The notes under the pieces: model-generated
What the model was told of the DNA's origin: nothing
The model's input: the letters and a program-made list of their open reading frames with translations, nothing else
Databases searched by the model: none
Made by a program: the position numbers and the translations under genes
Part shown: one piece after another, positions 1-5,967 of the stretch
Layout: every line of letters begins with the position of its first letter
How positions within the stretch are numbered: the first letter of the stretch is position 1
Source: an uncultured Alphaproteobacteria bacterium
GTDB lineage: Bacteria > Pseudomonadota > Alphaproteobacteria > Sneathiellales > Sneathiellaceae
Assembly (NCBI GenBank): GCA_937910835.1
Contig: CALEMG010000437.1
Coordinates: 1 to 5,967 of the forward strand
Length of the DNA: 5,967 nt
Direction of reading: 5' to 3'

Positions 1-1283
1 CAGTGCCCGGCGACAAGTCGATTTCCCACCGCGCCCTTATTTTTGGCGGGCTTGCGACCGGAACGACGCAGATTTCCGGGCTACTGGAGGGCGAAGACGT
101 GCTTCGCACCGCCGCCGCGCTCCGTCAACTCGGCGCGGAGGTAGTGAAGATGGAGGGCGACATCTGGCAGGTCACCGGCAATGGCGTTGGCGCATTAAAG
201 GAGCCAGACGAGGTTCTCGACATGGGAAATTCGGGCACGGCGGCGCGCCTCCTGATGGGACTGGTCGCAAGCAGCCCCTTCACCACTTTCTTTATGGGCG
301 ATGCCAGCCTGCATAAGCGCCCAATGAGCCGCGTGAGTATCCCGCTTCAGGAAATGGGTGCGGCTATAACCAGCCGATCGGGCGGGCGATTCCCTCTTGC
401 CATTACAGGCCGGGCGCTGATGCCGATCGAGTATGAACTGCCCGTTGCCTCGGCTCAGGTAAAGTCCGCCATCCTGCTCGCCGCGTTGGATACGCCGGGC
501 CTCACCCGCGTGACCGAACCCAAACCTACACGCAATCACACGGAAAACATGCTTCGCCACTTTGGTGCAGACGTGAAGGTGAGCGATCTGGAGAGCGGTG
601 GCCGCCTTATCGAGTATCAGGGGCAGCAGGAACTGACCGCCGCCGATATTATCGTGCCGGGCGATCCTTCTTCCGCCGCCTTTATAGCGGCGGCGGCGGC
701 GATCCTGCCGGACTCGGACGTGACCATTACCAATGTCGGGCTCAATCCGCTGCGCGACGGCATCTTTATTACCTTGCAAGAGATGGGCGCGGATATAGAG
801 ATCATGAACCCGCGCGAACAAGGCGGTGAGAGGGTCGGCGATATTCGTATTAAGGGCGGCATGCTTCAGGGGATTGAAGTTCCGCCGGAGCGGGCGCCAA
901 CGATGATTGATGAATTTCCGGTTCTCTTTGTTGCCGCGTCTTTCGCCAAGGGGACGACCGTAATGCGCGGATTGCATGAGCTTCGGGTCAAGGAATCGGA
1001 CCGGATCGCTGCGATGGCGGCAGGCCTTAAAGCCTGTGGTGTTGACTTCGAGGAGCTGGACGACGGGCTGATCATCAAGGGCGACGGCAGCGCGCCGAAG
1101 GGTGGCGGGCATATTGAGACCCATCTTGATCACCGGATCGCCATGTCTTTCCTGATTATGGGCCTCGCCGCAGAAGAACCGGTCACCGTCGATGATGGCC
1201 GTGTAATGGAAACAAGCTTTCCGGGTTTTGTCGATTTGATGGGCACGCTTGGCGGCCTGATTGCGCCGGACAATCAGCCATGA
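1..1283 (+). CDS. aroA: 3-phosphoshikimate 1-carboxyvinyltransferase (EPSP synthase), 5' partial
   Basis: The enzyme transfers the enolpyruvyl group of PEP to shikimate-3-phosphate, the sixth step of the shikimate pathway, in the cytoplasm. The codon frame starts at position 3, and the GTG there is an internal Val of the conserved VPGDKSISHR motif, not a start; from memory of family members about 20-25 N-terminal residues lie upstream of the window. Counting that Val as residue 1, I see GDKS (3-6) with R10, GNSGT (75-79), KRPMSR (105-110), SAQVK (150-154), RNHTE (177-181), PGDPSSAAF (219-227), D303 in the MIDEFP motif, RVKESDR (328-334) and DHRIAM (376-381), which cover the substrate-binding and catalytic positions. 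Overall similarity, including SAQVK, RNHTE and ETSFP in place of the class I KTFP, is to the class II (Agrobacterium CP4-like) group typical of alphaproteobacteria. The stop TGA (1281-1283) overlaps the cmk start. Confidence 0.97.
   Translation, partial: VPGDKSISHRALIFGGLATGTTQISGLLEGEDVLRTAAALRQLGAEVVKMEGDIWQVTGNGVGALKEPDEVLDMGNSGTAARLLMGLVASSPFTTFFMGDASLHKRPMSRVSIPLQEMGAAITSRSGGRFPLAITGRALMPIEYELPVASAQVKSAILLAALDTPGLTRVTEPKPTRNHTENMLRHFGADVKVSDLESGGRLIEYQGQQELTAADIIVPGDPSSAAFIAAAAAILPDSDVTITNVGLNPLRDGIFITLQEMGADIEIMNPREQGGERVGDIRIKGGMLQGIEVPPERAPTMIDEFPVLFVAASFAKGTTVMRGLHELRVKESDRIAAMAAGLKACGVDFEELDDGLIIKGDGSAPKGGGHIETHLDHRIAMSFLIMGLAAEEPVTVDDGRVMETSFPGFVDLMGTLGGLIAPDNQP
1280..1283 (+). other. 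aroA stop / cmk start overlap (ATGA)
   Basis: The four bases ATGA hold the cmk ATG (1280-1282) and the aroA TGA (1281-1283). No good Shine-Dalgarno sequence stands at the right distance upstream, so cmk is probably translated by ribosomes that terminate on aroA. The overlap is seen directly; the coupling is inferred. Confidence 0.9.
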
Positions 1284-1897
1284 TTATCGCGGTCGATGGC
1301 CCTGTCGCCGCTGGCAAGGGCACCCTCGCTCGGCGAATCGCCGCGCATTACGACCTTCAATATCTCGATACTGGGGCGCTTTACCGCGCCGTCGGACTAA
1401 AACTTCTCCGCGATGGAAACGATCCGCATAACGAAGAAGCGGCAGTTGACGCCGCACGCCATGTGGGAGAGGTCCCGCTTGACGACACTGCTCTTCGCGA
1501 GGAGGCAACGGGGGAAGCGGCCTCCATCGTTGCCGCCAATCAGGGGGTTCGGGCGGCATTGTTGCAGTATCAGCGGGATTTCGCGCAAAATAAGGGCGGC
1601 GCGGTGCTTGACGGGCGCGATATCGGCACCGTGGTCTGCCCGGAGGCGGATGTGAAGCTGTTCGTGACCGCGAGCGCAGAGGTCCGCGCCCGCCGTCGTT
1701 TCGACGAACTTGTCGCCAAGGGCGTGGAGACAACCTTTGATGCCGTGCTGGAAGATTTACACGCCCGCGACGCCCGCGATATGGGCCGGGGCAGCGCGCC
1801 GCTCAAAAAAGCTGACGATGCACACTTGCTTGATACCTCAAAATTGGATATAGAGGCGGCAGTTACGGCGGCTTGCATGATTATCGACGCCGCCTAA
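1280..1897 (+). CDS. cmk: Cytidylate kinase (CMP/dCMP kinase)
   Basis: Phosphorylates CMP and dCMP with ATP to give CDP and dCDP in the cytoplasm. The 205-residue protein opens with the family's N terminus and P-loop (MIIAVDGPVAAGKGT, residues 1-15). The nucleotide monophosphate site includes YLDTGALYRAV (28-38) and LDGRDIGTVV (110-119), followed by FVTAS (128-132), the Arg-rich RARRRFDEL segment (136-144) and the lid/C-terminal RDARDMGRGSAPLKKADDA (163-181), which match bacterial Cmk. It is somewhat shorter than the E. coli enzyme (about 227 residues), which I take as family variation rather than truncation, because both ends look complete. The start is fixed by the P-loop position and the ATGA overlap with aroA. 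It lies upstream of rpsA, as in many proteobacteria. Confidence 0.97.
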   Translation: MIIAVDGPVAAGKGTLARRIAAHYDLQYLDTGALYRAVGLKLLRDGNDPHNEEAAVDAARHVGEVPLDDTALREEATGEAASIVAANQGVRAALLQYQRDFAQNKGGAVLDGRDIGTVVCPEADVKLFVTASAEVRARRRFDELVAKGVETTFDAVLEDLHARDARDMGRGSAPLKKADDAHLLDTSKLDIEAAVTAACMIIDAA

Positions 1898-1911
1898 ATA
1901 TGAAGGAGACC

Positions 1912-1930
1912 GTTCCGACCACGCCGGAAC
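1912..1930 (+). promoter_or_regulatory. Hairpin in rpsA leader
   Basis: GTTCCG (1912-1917) and CGGAAC (1925-1930) form a perfect 6-bp stem with a 7-base loop, ACCACGC. It begins four bases after the orphan AAGGAG. No T-tract follows, so it is not a terminator. A role in rpsA regulation or mRNA processing is possible but unproven. Confidence 0.4.
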
Positions 1931-1983
1931 ATTACATTAACAGCGCTTCTCTTGCGTGCGTATCTTGATTTGGAGAAGCCAGT

Positions 1984-2028
1984 GGCCATTGATCCGCCGG
2001 AAGACCGGTTTGGCCTGATACGAGGATC
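1984..2028 (+). promoter_or_regulatory. Second potential structured element upstream of the rpsA RBS
   Basis: Three nested or competing pairings are visible: CCGG (1997-2000) with CCGG (2005-2008) around an AAGA loop, GGCCA (1984-1988) with TGGCC (2011-2015), and GATCC (1991-1995) with GGATC (2024-2028). Not all can form at once in a simple way. The last arm ends three bases before the rpsA Shine-Dalgarno sequence, so folding could affect ribosome access. Each stem is short, and chance is not excluded. Confidence 0.3.
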
Positions 2029-2030
2029 TT

Positions 2031-2036
2031 GAAGGA
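2031..2036 (+). promoter_or_regulatory. Ribosome-binding site of rpsA
   Basis: GAAGGA lies 8 bases before the ATG at 2045. It supports that start over the in-frame internal ATG at codon 11. Confidence 0.75.
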
Positions 2037-2044
2037 AATCAAAT

Positions 2045-3784
<1,740 letters not shown>

Positions 3785-3793
3785 TCATCCATG

Positions 3794-3826
3794 TTGATAG
3801 CCGCTATCGATCGTCATTCCTTTTTT
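3794..3826 (+). terminator. Weak terminator-like element after rpsA
   Basis: GATAG (3796-3800) and CTATC (3804-3808) pair around a 3-base loop, CCG, extended by a T-G wobble and a T-A pair to 3794/3810. A run of six T (3821-3826) follows, but it starts ten bases after the stem instead of next to it, and the stem is A+T-rich. It is at best an inefficient terminator; the stronger candidate lies inside sppA at 3868-3900. Confidence 0.25.
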
Positions 3827-3833
3827 CGAAAGG
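3819..3833 (+). promoter_or_regulatory. sppA ribosome-binding site with possible sequestering hairpin
   Basis: GAAAGG (3828-3833) is the Shine-Dalgarno sequence, 6 bases before the ATG at 3840, and it supports this start. CCTTT (3819-3823) can pair with AAAGG (3829-3833) around a 5-base loop, which would cover the Shine-Dalgarno sequence. The stem is only 5 bp with two G-C pairs, so the effect may be weak. Confidence 0.45.
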
Positions 3834-3839
3834 CTGAAA

Positions 3840-4745
3840 ATGTCTGTCGATAGCGAAAATTACGATATCAGGCGCCGCCTCAAGCGGCGCCTGACTTTTT
3901 GGCGCCTGCTGGCAATTCTGCTGGTGATCATCCTTGGCGTCTGGATTTTCAACGAGATGAGCGAGGAAGAGGTCAGAGACCATATCGCGCGCCTCGATAT
4001 TACCGAAATCATTGTCGAGAATGACCGCCGTGAGGAGGCCATCGACAACATTATCAAAGACCCGTCAGCAAAGGCACTGATCGTCTATATCAACAGCCCT
4101 GGCGGCTCCACCTATGGCAGCGAGCGACTCTTCAAGGCGCTGCGCCGCGTCGCGGAAACAAAACCGGTCACCACGGTGATCGGCACGGTTGGCGCATCGG
4201 GCGGATACATGACGGCCCTGGCCGGGGATCGGATATTTGCGGGCGAATCTTCCATTGTCGGCTCCATCGGCGTAATCGTGCAGCTAACCGAAATCTCCGA
4301 ATTAATGAAAAAGGTCGGCGTCAGCGCGACCGCCATTACCTCGGGCGCCTTAAAAGGCGAACCCTCCCCCTTCAAGCCAATATCGGAGGCGGGACGTGAA
4401 AACCTTCAGGATATGGTGACCGCCACATATGACTGGTTCGTCTCCATGGTGACCCTGCGCCGTCCATTGGACGAGAACCAAGTCCGAAAACTCGCTGACG
4501 GGCGGGTTGTGATTGGCCTCGTGGCCGCGAAAAACGGCCTGATTGACGAGATCGGCGGCATCACCGAAGCGCAAAGCTGGCTGGAATCGGAGGGACAGAT
4601 TCCCACCGGCCTGCCACTCCGTACCATCGATTACAGCGAGCCAAAACCTCTGATTGCACGGCTTTTAGGGGAAATGATGGGGAAAAGCGTTTTATCAGAA
4701 AGGCTTACACTTGACGGACTGCTCTCCCTTTGGCAACCTGACTGA
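3840..4745 (+). CDS. sppA: Signal peptide peptidase SppA-type serine protease (family S49)
   Basis: A membrane-anchored protease expected to degrade cleaved signal peptides at the inner membrane. The 301-residue protein has a basic N terminus (RRRLKRRL, 11-18), one membrane-spanning signal anchor (about 20-37), then a protease domain outside the membrane. Family motifs are YINSPGGS (83-90), GTVGASGGY (115-123) with probable nucleophile S120, GSIGVI (141-146), and SGALKGEPSPF (168-178) with probable general base K172, giving the S49 Ser/Lys dyad. DGRVVIGLVAAKNGLIDEIGG fills the late conserved block (220-240). Length fits the short, single-domain SppA seen in Bacillus and alphaproteobacteria, unlike the double-length E. 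coli SppA. The ATG at 3840 is chosen because it has a Shine-Dalgarno sequence and keeps the basic, positive-inside segment. Its fifth to twentieth codons contain a terminator-like hairpin (3868-3900). Confidence 0.93.
   Translation: MSVDSENYDIRRRLKRRLTFWRLLAILLVIILGVWIFNEMSEEEVRDHIARLDITEIIVENDRREEAIDNIIKDPSAKALIVYINSPGGSTYGSERLFKALRRVAETKPVTTVIGTVGASGGYMTALAGDRIFAGESSIVGSIGVIVQLTEISELMKKVGVSATAITSGALKGEPSPFKPISEAGRENLQDMVTATYDWFVSMVTLRRPLDENQVRKLADGRVVIGLVAAKNGLIDEIGGITEAQSWLESEGQIPTGLPLRTIDYSEPKPLIARLLGEMMGKSVLSERLTLDGLLSLWQPD
3868..3900 (+). terminator. Intrinsic-terminator-like hairpin inside the sppA coding sequence
   Basis: TCAGGCGCCGC (3868-3878) and GCGGCGCCTGA (3884-3894) form a perfect 11-bp stem, nine pairs of which are G-C, around the loop CTCAA. 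One C and five T (3896-3900) follow directly. This is the canonical shape of a Rho-independent terminator and by far the best in the window, yet it encodes IRRRLKRRLTF of SppA. It could end rpsA transcripts when sppA is not being translated; a ribosome moving through codons 10-20 would melt the stem. The structure is seen in sequence; its function is inferred. Confidence 0.55.
3886..3906 (+). promoter_or_regulatory. Possible competing (antiterminator-like) hairpin
   Basis: GGCGCC is self-complementary and occurs at 3871-3876, 3886-3891 and 3901-3906. The second and third copies can pair around a 9-base loop that includes the T-tract. This excludes the terminator stem, which uses the first and second copies. 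The alternative is only 6 bp, weaker than the terminator stem, so it would need help (for example a ribosome covering the first arm) to form. Confidence 0.3.
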
Positions 4746-4747
4746 TA

Positions 4748-4776
4748 TTGGGAAAAGGTTAGACAATCGATAAAAA
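4748..4776 (+). promoter_or_regulatory. Possible promoter for ihfB
   Basis: TTGGGA (4748-4753) and TAAAAA (4771-4776) each match four of six positions of the sigma-70 -35 and -10 consensus, with a 17-base spacer. They lie in a markedly A+T-rich gap between sppA and ihfB. The match is weak, and ihfB could also be read from upstream. Confidence 0.3.
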
Positions 4777-4787
4777 ATATCACTGAC

Positions 4788-4793
4788 GGGGAG
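4788..4793 (+). promoter_or_regulatory. Ribosome-binding site of ihfB
   Basis: GGGGAG stands 6 bases before the ATG at 4800 and fixes this start, which also matches the N terminus of the family (MxKSELI). Confidence 0.7.
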
Positions 4794-4799
4794 TGTCGA

Positions 4800-5084
4800 A
4801 TGATAAAATCTGAACTTATTGCGATCATCGCGGAAAATAATCCCCACCTGTACCAGCGCGATGTGGAGCGGATCGTCACCACCATATTTGACGAGATTTC
4901 CGATGCCCTTGCGCGGGGAGACCGGGTCGAGCTGCGCGGGTTTGGGGCATTTTCCACCAAGGAGCGGGCCGCACGCGTCGGTCGCAATCCGCGCACCGGG
5001 GAGGCTGTGCAGGTGGATAAAAAATATGTGCCCTATTTTAAATGTGGCAAAGACCTGCGCGATCGACTGAACACCGACGCTTAA
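4800..5084 (+). CDS. ihfB: Integration host factor subunit beta
   Basis: IHF-beta pairs with IHF-alpha to bind specific sites and bend DNA sharply in the nucleoid, aiding recombination, replication and transcription control. The 94 residues match the length of E. coli IhfB and align without gaps from memory: MIKSELI (1-7), the dimer helices to about residue 40, RVELRGFGAFS (42-52), GRNPRTG (61-67) and KYVPYFKCGKDLRDRLN (75-91). P64 is the residue that intercalates between base pairs. E44 and R46, which in E. coli IHF-beta contribute to recognition of the TTR part of the site, are both present and favour IHF-beta over HU. Position 82 is Cys where E. coli has Pro. The place downstream of rpsA is the usual one, here separated from it by sppA. 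Confidence 0.96.
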   Translation: MIKSELIAIIAENNPHLYQRDVERIVTTIFDEISDALARGDRVELRGFGAFSTKERAARVGRNPRTGEAVQVDKKYVPYFKCGKDLRDRLNTDA

Positions 5085-5086
5085 AG

Positions 5087-5140
5087 GGTTCGCCATCGGC
5101 CCGAAATACCGTTAATCTGGCGGCAACATTTGGCTGAACC
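5087..5140 (+). repeat. Inverted repeat between ihfB and the LapA-like gene
   Basis: GGTTCGCC (5087-5094) pairs with GGCTGAACC (5132-5140) over 8 bp with one bulged T. It encloses 37 bases and ends directly before the next gene's Shine-Dalgarno sequence. There is no T-tract, so it is not an intrinsic terminator. It may be chance or a leader structure. Confidence 0.3.
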
Positions 5141-5147
5141 AGAAGGA
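5141..5147 (+). promoter_or_regulatory. Ribosome-binding site of the LapA-like gene
   Basis: AGAAGGA lies 5 bases before the ATG at 5153 and supports that start. Confidence 0.7.
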
Positions 5148-5152
5148 CGTCC

Positions 5153-5530
5153 ATGCTGAAATTACTTTTCTGGATACTTTTCCTTGTCATCGCCCTTGTG
5201 GTGGCGGCGCTGAGCATCGCCAACCGGGAAGTTGTGACTTTTTCTCTCGATCCGCTCCCCTTTGCGTTTGATTTTCCGCTCTATGGCCTGTTGCTGGCGG
5301 CGGGTTTTATCGGTCTGATCGCCGGCACCGTCGTGACCTGGCTTCGCGGGCATGGCGCCCGCCATGAAAACCGCCTTCACAAACGCGAGGTCGAGGAGCT
5401 TAAAGGCAAGAATGTACGCCTCACCCGCGAACTGGAAGAGGCGCATGCGCGAGAAAGCAAAGGCCCGACACCAGACGCTCTGGCACCACCCATCACTGGA
5501 AATCCTCGTATCGAGCATAAAGCTGGCTGA
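5153..5530 (+). CDS. lapA: LapA-domain (DUF1049) small inner-membrane protein
   Basis: A 125-residue protein with two predicted membrane helices (about 3-22 and 43-65) joined by a short loop. It is followed by a charged helix that looks like a coiled coil (about 72-101, rich in Arg, Lys and Glu) and a Pro-containing, low-complexity C terminus. The segment SIANREVVTFSLDPLP (21-36), just after the first helix, is the signature of the LapA/DUF1049 family. In E. coli, LapA works with LapB in controlling lipopolysaccharide synthesis through LpxC turnover; whether this protein does the same is inference, because no LapB gene is visible here and family members differ in their tails. It is slightly longer than E. 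coli LapA (about 102). A LapA-domain gene after ihfB is, to my knowledge, common in alphaproteobacteria. Confidence 0.85.
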   Translation: MLKLLFWILFLVIALVVAALSIANREVVTFSLDPLPFAFDFPLYGLLLAAGFIGLIAGTVVTWLRGHGARHENRLHKREVEELKGKNVRLTRELEEAHARESKGPTPDALAPPITGNPRIEHKAG

Positions 5531-5539
5531 TTGATCCAG

Positions 5540-5967
5540 ATGCAGATTATCGAAAATGCGGAAATCGCAGGCGCGCTTCAATACCCGGCGCTGATCGACG
5601 CCCTGCGCCGGATGTTTATCGAAGGCTGCACCCAGCCGCTTCGCCATCATCACGGGCTGGACCCTGAGGATGAGAAAAAAGGCATATTGCTGATCATGCC
5701 CGCCTGGCAGTCCGGAGGCTTTCTCGGCCTTAAAACCGTGACGGTGATGCCGGAAAACGGGAGCAAGGGCCTGCCCTCGGTTCAGGGGACTTATATGCTG
5801 TTCGATGCTGTCGACGGTCGTGCGCTTGCCCTGATGGATGCGGGCGAACTCACCACTCGCCGGACCGCTGCCGCCTCTGCGCTCGCCGCCTCCTATCTTG
5901 TGCGTGAAGACGCGTCAACAATGCTGATGGTGGGGGCTGGCGCCATGGCGCCTTGCCTGATCCTCGC
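5540..5967 (+). CDS. Ornithine cyclodeaminase / mu-crystallin family protein, 3' partial
   Basis: The first 142 codons of an NAD(P)-dependent enzyme that runs off the window. Family features are GFLGLKTVTVMPEN (60-73) with the conserved Lys K65, SVQGTYMLFDAVDGRALALMD (80-100), ELTTRRTAAASALAA (103-117) with the substrate-carboxylate Arg just before TAA (R108), and the start of the Rossmann nucleotide site, MLMVGAGAMAP (128-138). The family includes ornithine and lysine cyclodeaminases, pyrroline-2-carboxylate reductases, alanine dehydrogenases and siderophore enzymes. The substrate cannot be told from this part; the Asp that marks true ornithine cyclodeaminase would lie downstream. The ATG at 5540 lies 9 bases after the lapA-like stop; an in-frame TTG at 5531 is an alternative. 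Neither has a clear Shine-Dalgarno sequence, so coupling to the upstream gene is likely. Confidence 0.88.
   Translation, partial: MQIIENAEIAGALQYPALIDALRRMFIEGCTQPLRHHHGLDPEDEKKGILLIMPAWQSGGFLGLKTVTVMPENGSKGLPSVQGTYMLFDAVDGRALALMDAGELTTRRTAAASALAASYLVREDASTMLMVGAGAMAPCLIL

Larger units (their letters stand above)
1898..2044 (+). promoter_or_regulatory. cmk-rpsA intergenic region: putative structured rpsA leader
   Basis: This 147-base gap is the longest non-coding stretch in the window. It holds an AAGGAG (1903-1908) with no start codon at a usable distance, a small hairpin just after it, a second cluster of inverted repeats (1984-2028), and the rpsA ribosome-binding site. I could not find a convincing -35/-10 pair, so rpsA may be transcribed from upstream, from a promoter not recognisable by eye, or both. 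S1 is known to repress its own translation through its structured mRNA leader in gammaproteobacteria; a similar role here is inference. Confidence 0.45.

Noticed and set aside
195..1133. 312-codon open frame on the minus strand opposite aroA
   Set aside because: It lies wholly inside a clear aroA frame. Its translation is Arg/His-rich and resembles no family I know, and long antisense frames are expected in G+C-rich coding DNA.
1873..1900. Possible rpsA promoter (TTGCAT, 16 bases, TAAATA) over the cmk stop
   Set aside because: The -10 matches the consensus at only about three of six positions and the -35 is poor. It is not better than chance.
1900..1968. 22-codon small frame (MKETVPTTPEHY...) just after cmk, as a leader peptide
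   Set aside because: There is no Shine-Dalgarno sequence before its ATG; the AAGGAG lies inside it. It has no run of regulatory codons and no terminator after it.
4764..4777. Possible IHF site upstream of ihfB (CAATCGATAAAAAA), suggesting autoregulation
   Set aside because: It breaks the WATCAR core (AATCGA) and lacks the TTR half at the right spacing.
4631..5096. Minus-strand open frames across the end of sppA and ihfB
   Set aside because: They overlap two well-supported genes and show no recognisable protein features.
5162..5653. 163-codon minus-strand frame opposite the LapA-like gene
   Set aside because: It conflicts with a + strand protein that has family motifs, membrane helices and a good Shine-Dalgarno sequence, and with the following cyclodeaminase start.

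Overview
This is a gene-dense housekeeping segment, with every gene on the + strand. Order: aroA (5' end cut off) - cmk - rpsA - sppA - ihfB - lapA-like - an ornithine cyclodeaminase/mu-crystallin family gene (3' end cut off). The cmk-rpsA-ihfB core with aroA upstream is an old proteobacterial arrangement. The extra sppA between rpsA and ihfB, the LapA-domain gene after ihfB, the class II-like EPSP synthase and the moderately high G+C with strong third-position GC fit an alphaproteobacterium. I cannot name the genus from the sequence.

Layout. Positions 1-1283 encode EPSP synthase (shikimate pathway). Its stop overlaps the cmk start in an ATGA, so the two are probably translationally coupled. 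cmk (1280-1897) encodes cytidylate kinase. A 147-base leader (1898-2044) with inverted repeats and an unused Shine-Dalgarno-like AAGGAG precedes rpsA (2045-3784), which encodes a six-S1-domain ribosomal protein S1. After a 55-base gap comes sppA (3840-4745), a single-pass membrane serine protease with a Ser/Lys dyad. ihfB (4800-5084) encodes the IHF beta subunit. A small two-helix membrane protein of the LapA/DUF1049 family follows (5153-5530). Nine bases later an NAD(P)-dependent ornithine cyclodeaminase-family enzyme begins at 5540 and runs off the window. No stretch over 300 bases lacks a gene.

How the genes fit together. aroA and cmk supply aromatic and nucleotide precursors. rpsA and ihfB are core translation and nucleoid genes. 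sppA and lapA act at the inner membrane. The cyclodeaminase-family gene is the least expected neighbour.

Main point of interest. There is no novel defence or mobile system here. The most striking non-coding signal is a terminator-like hairpin (11-bp perfect stem, 5-nt loop, then C and five T) lying inside the sppA coding sequence, 28 bases after the A of its start codon. A third copy of GGCGCC just downstream could form a mutually exclusive alternative hairpin. The layout suggests translation-sensitive attenuation between rpsA and sppA; that is inference, not demonstrated.
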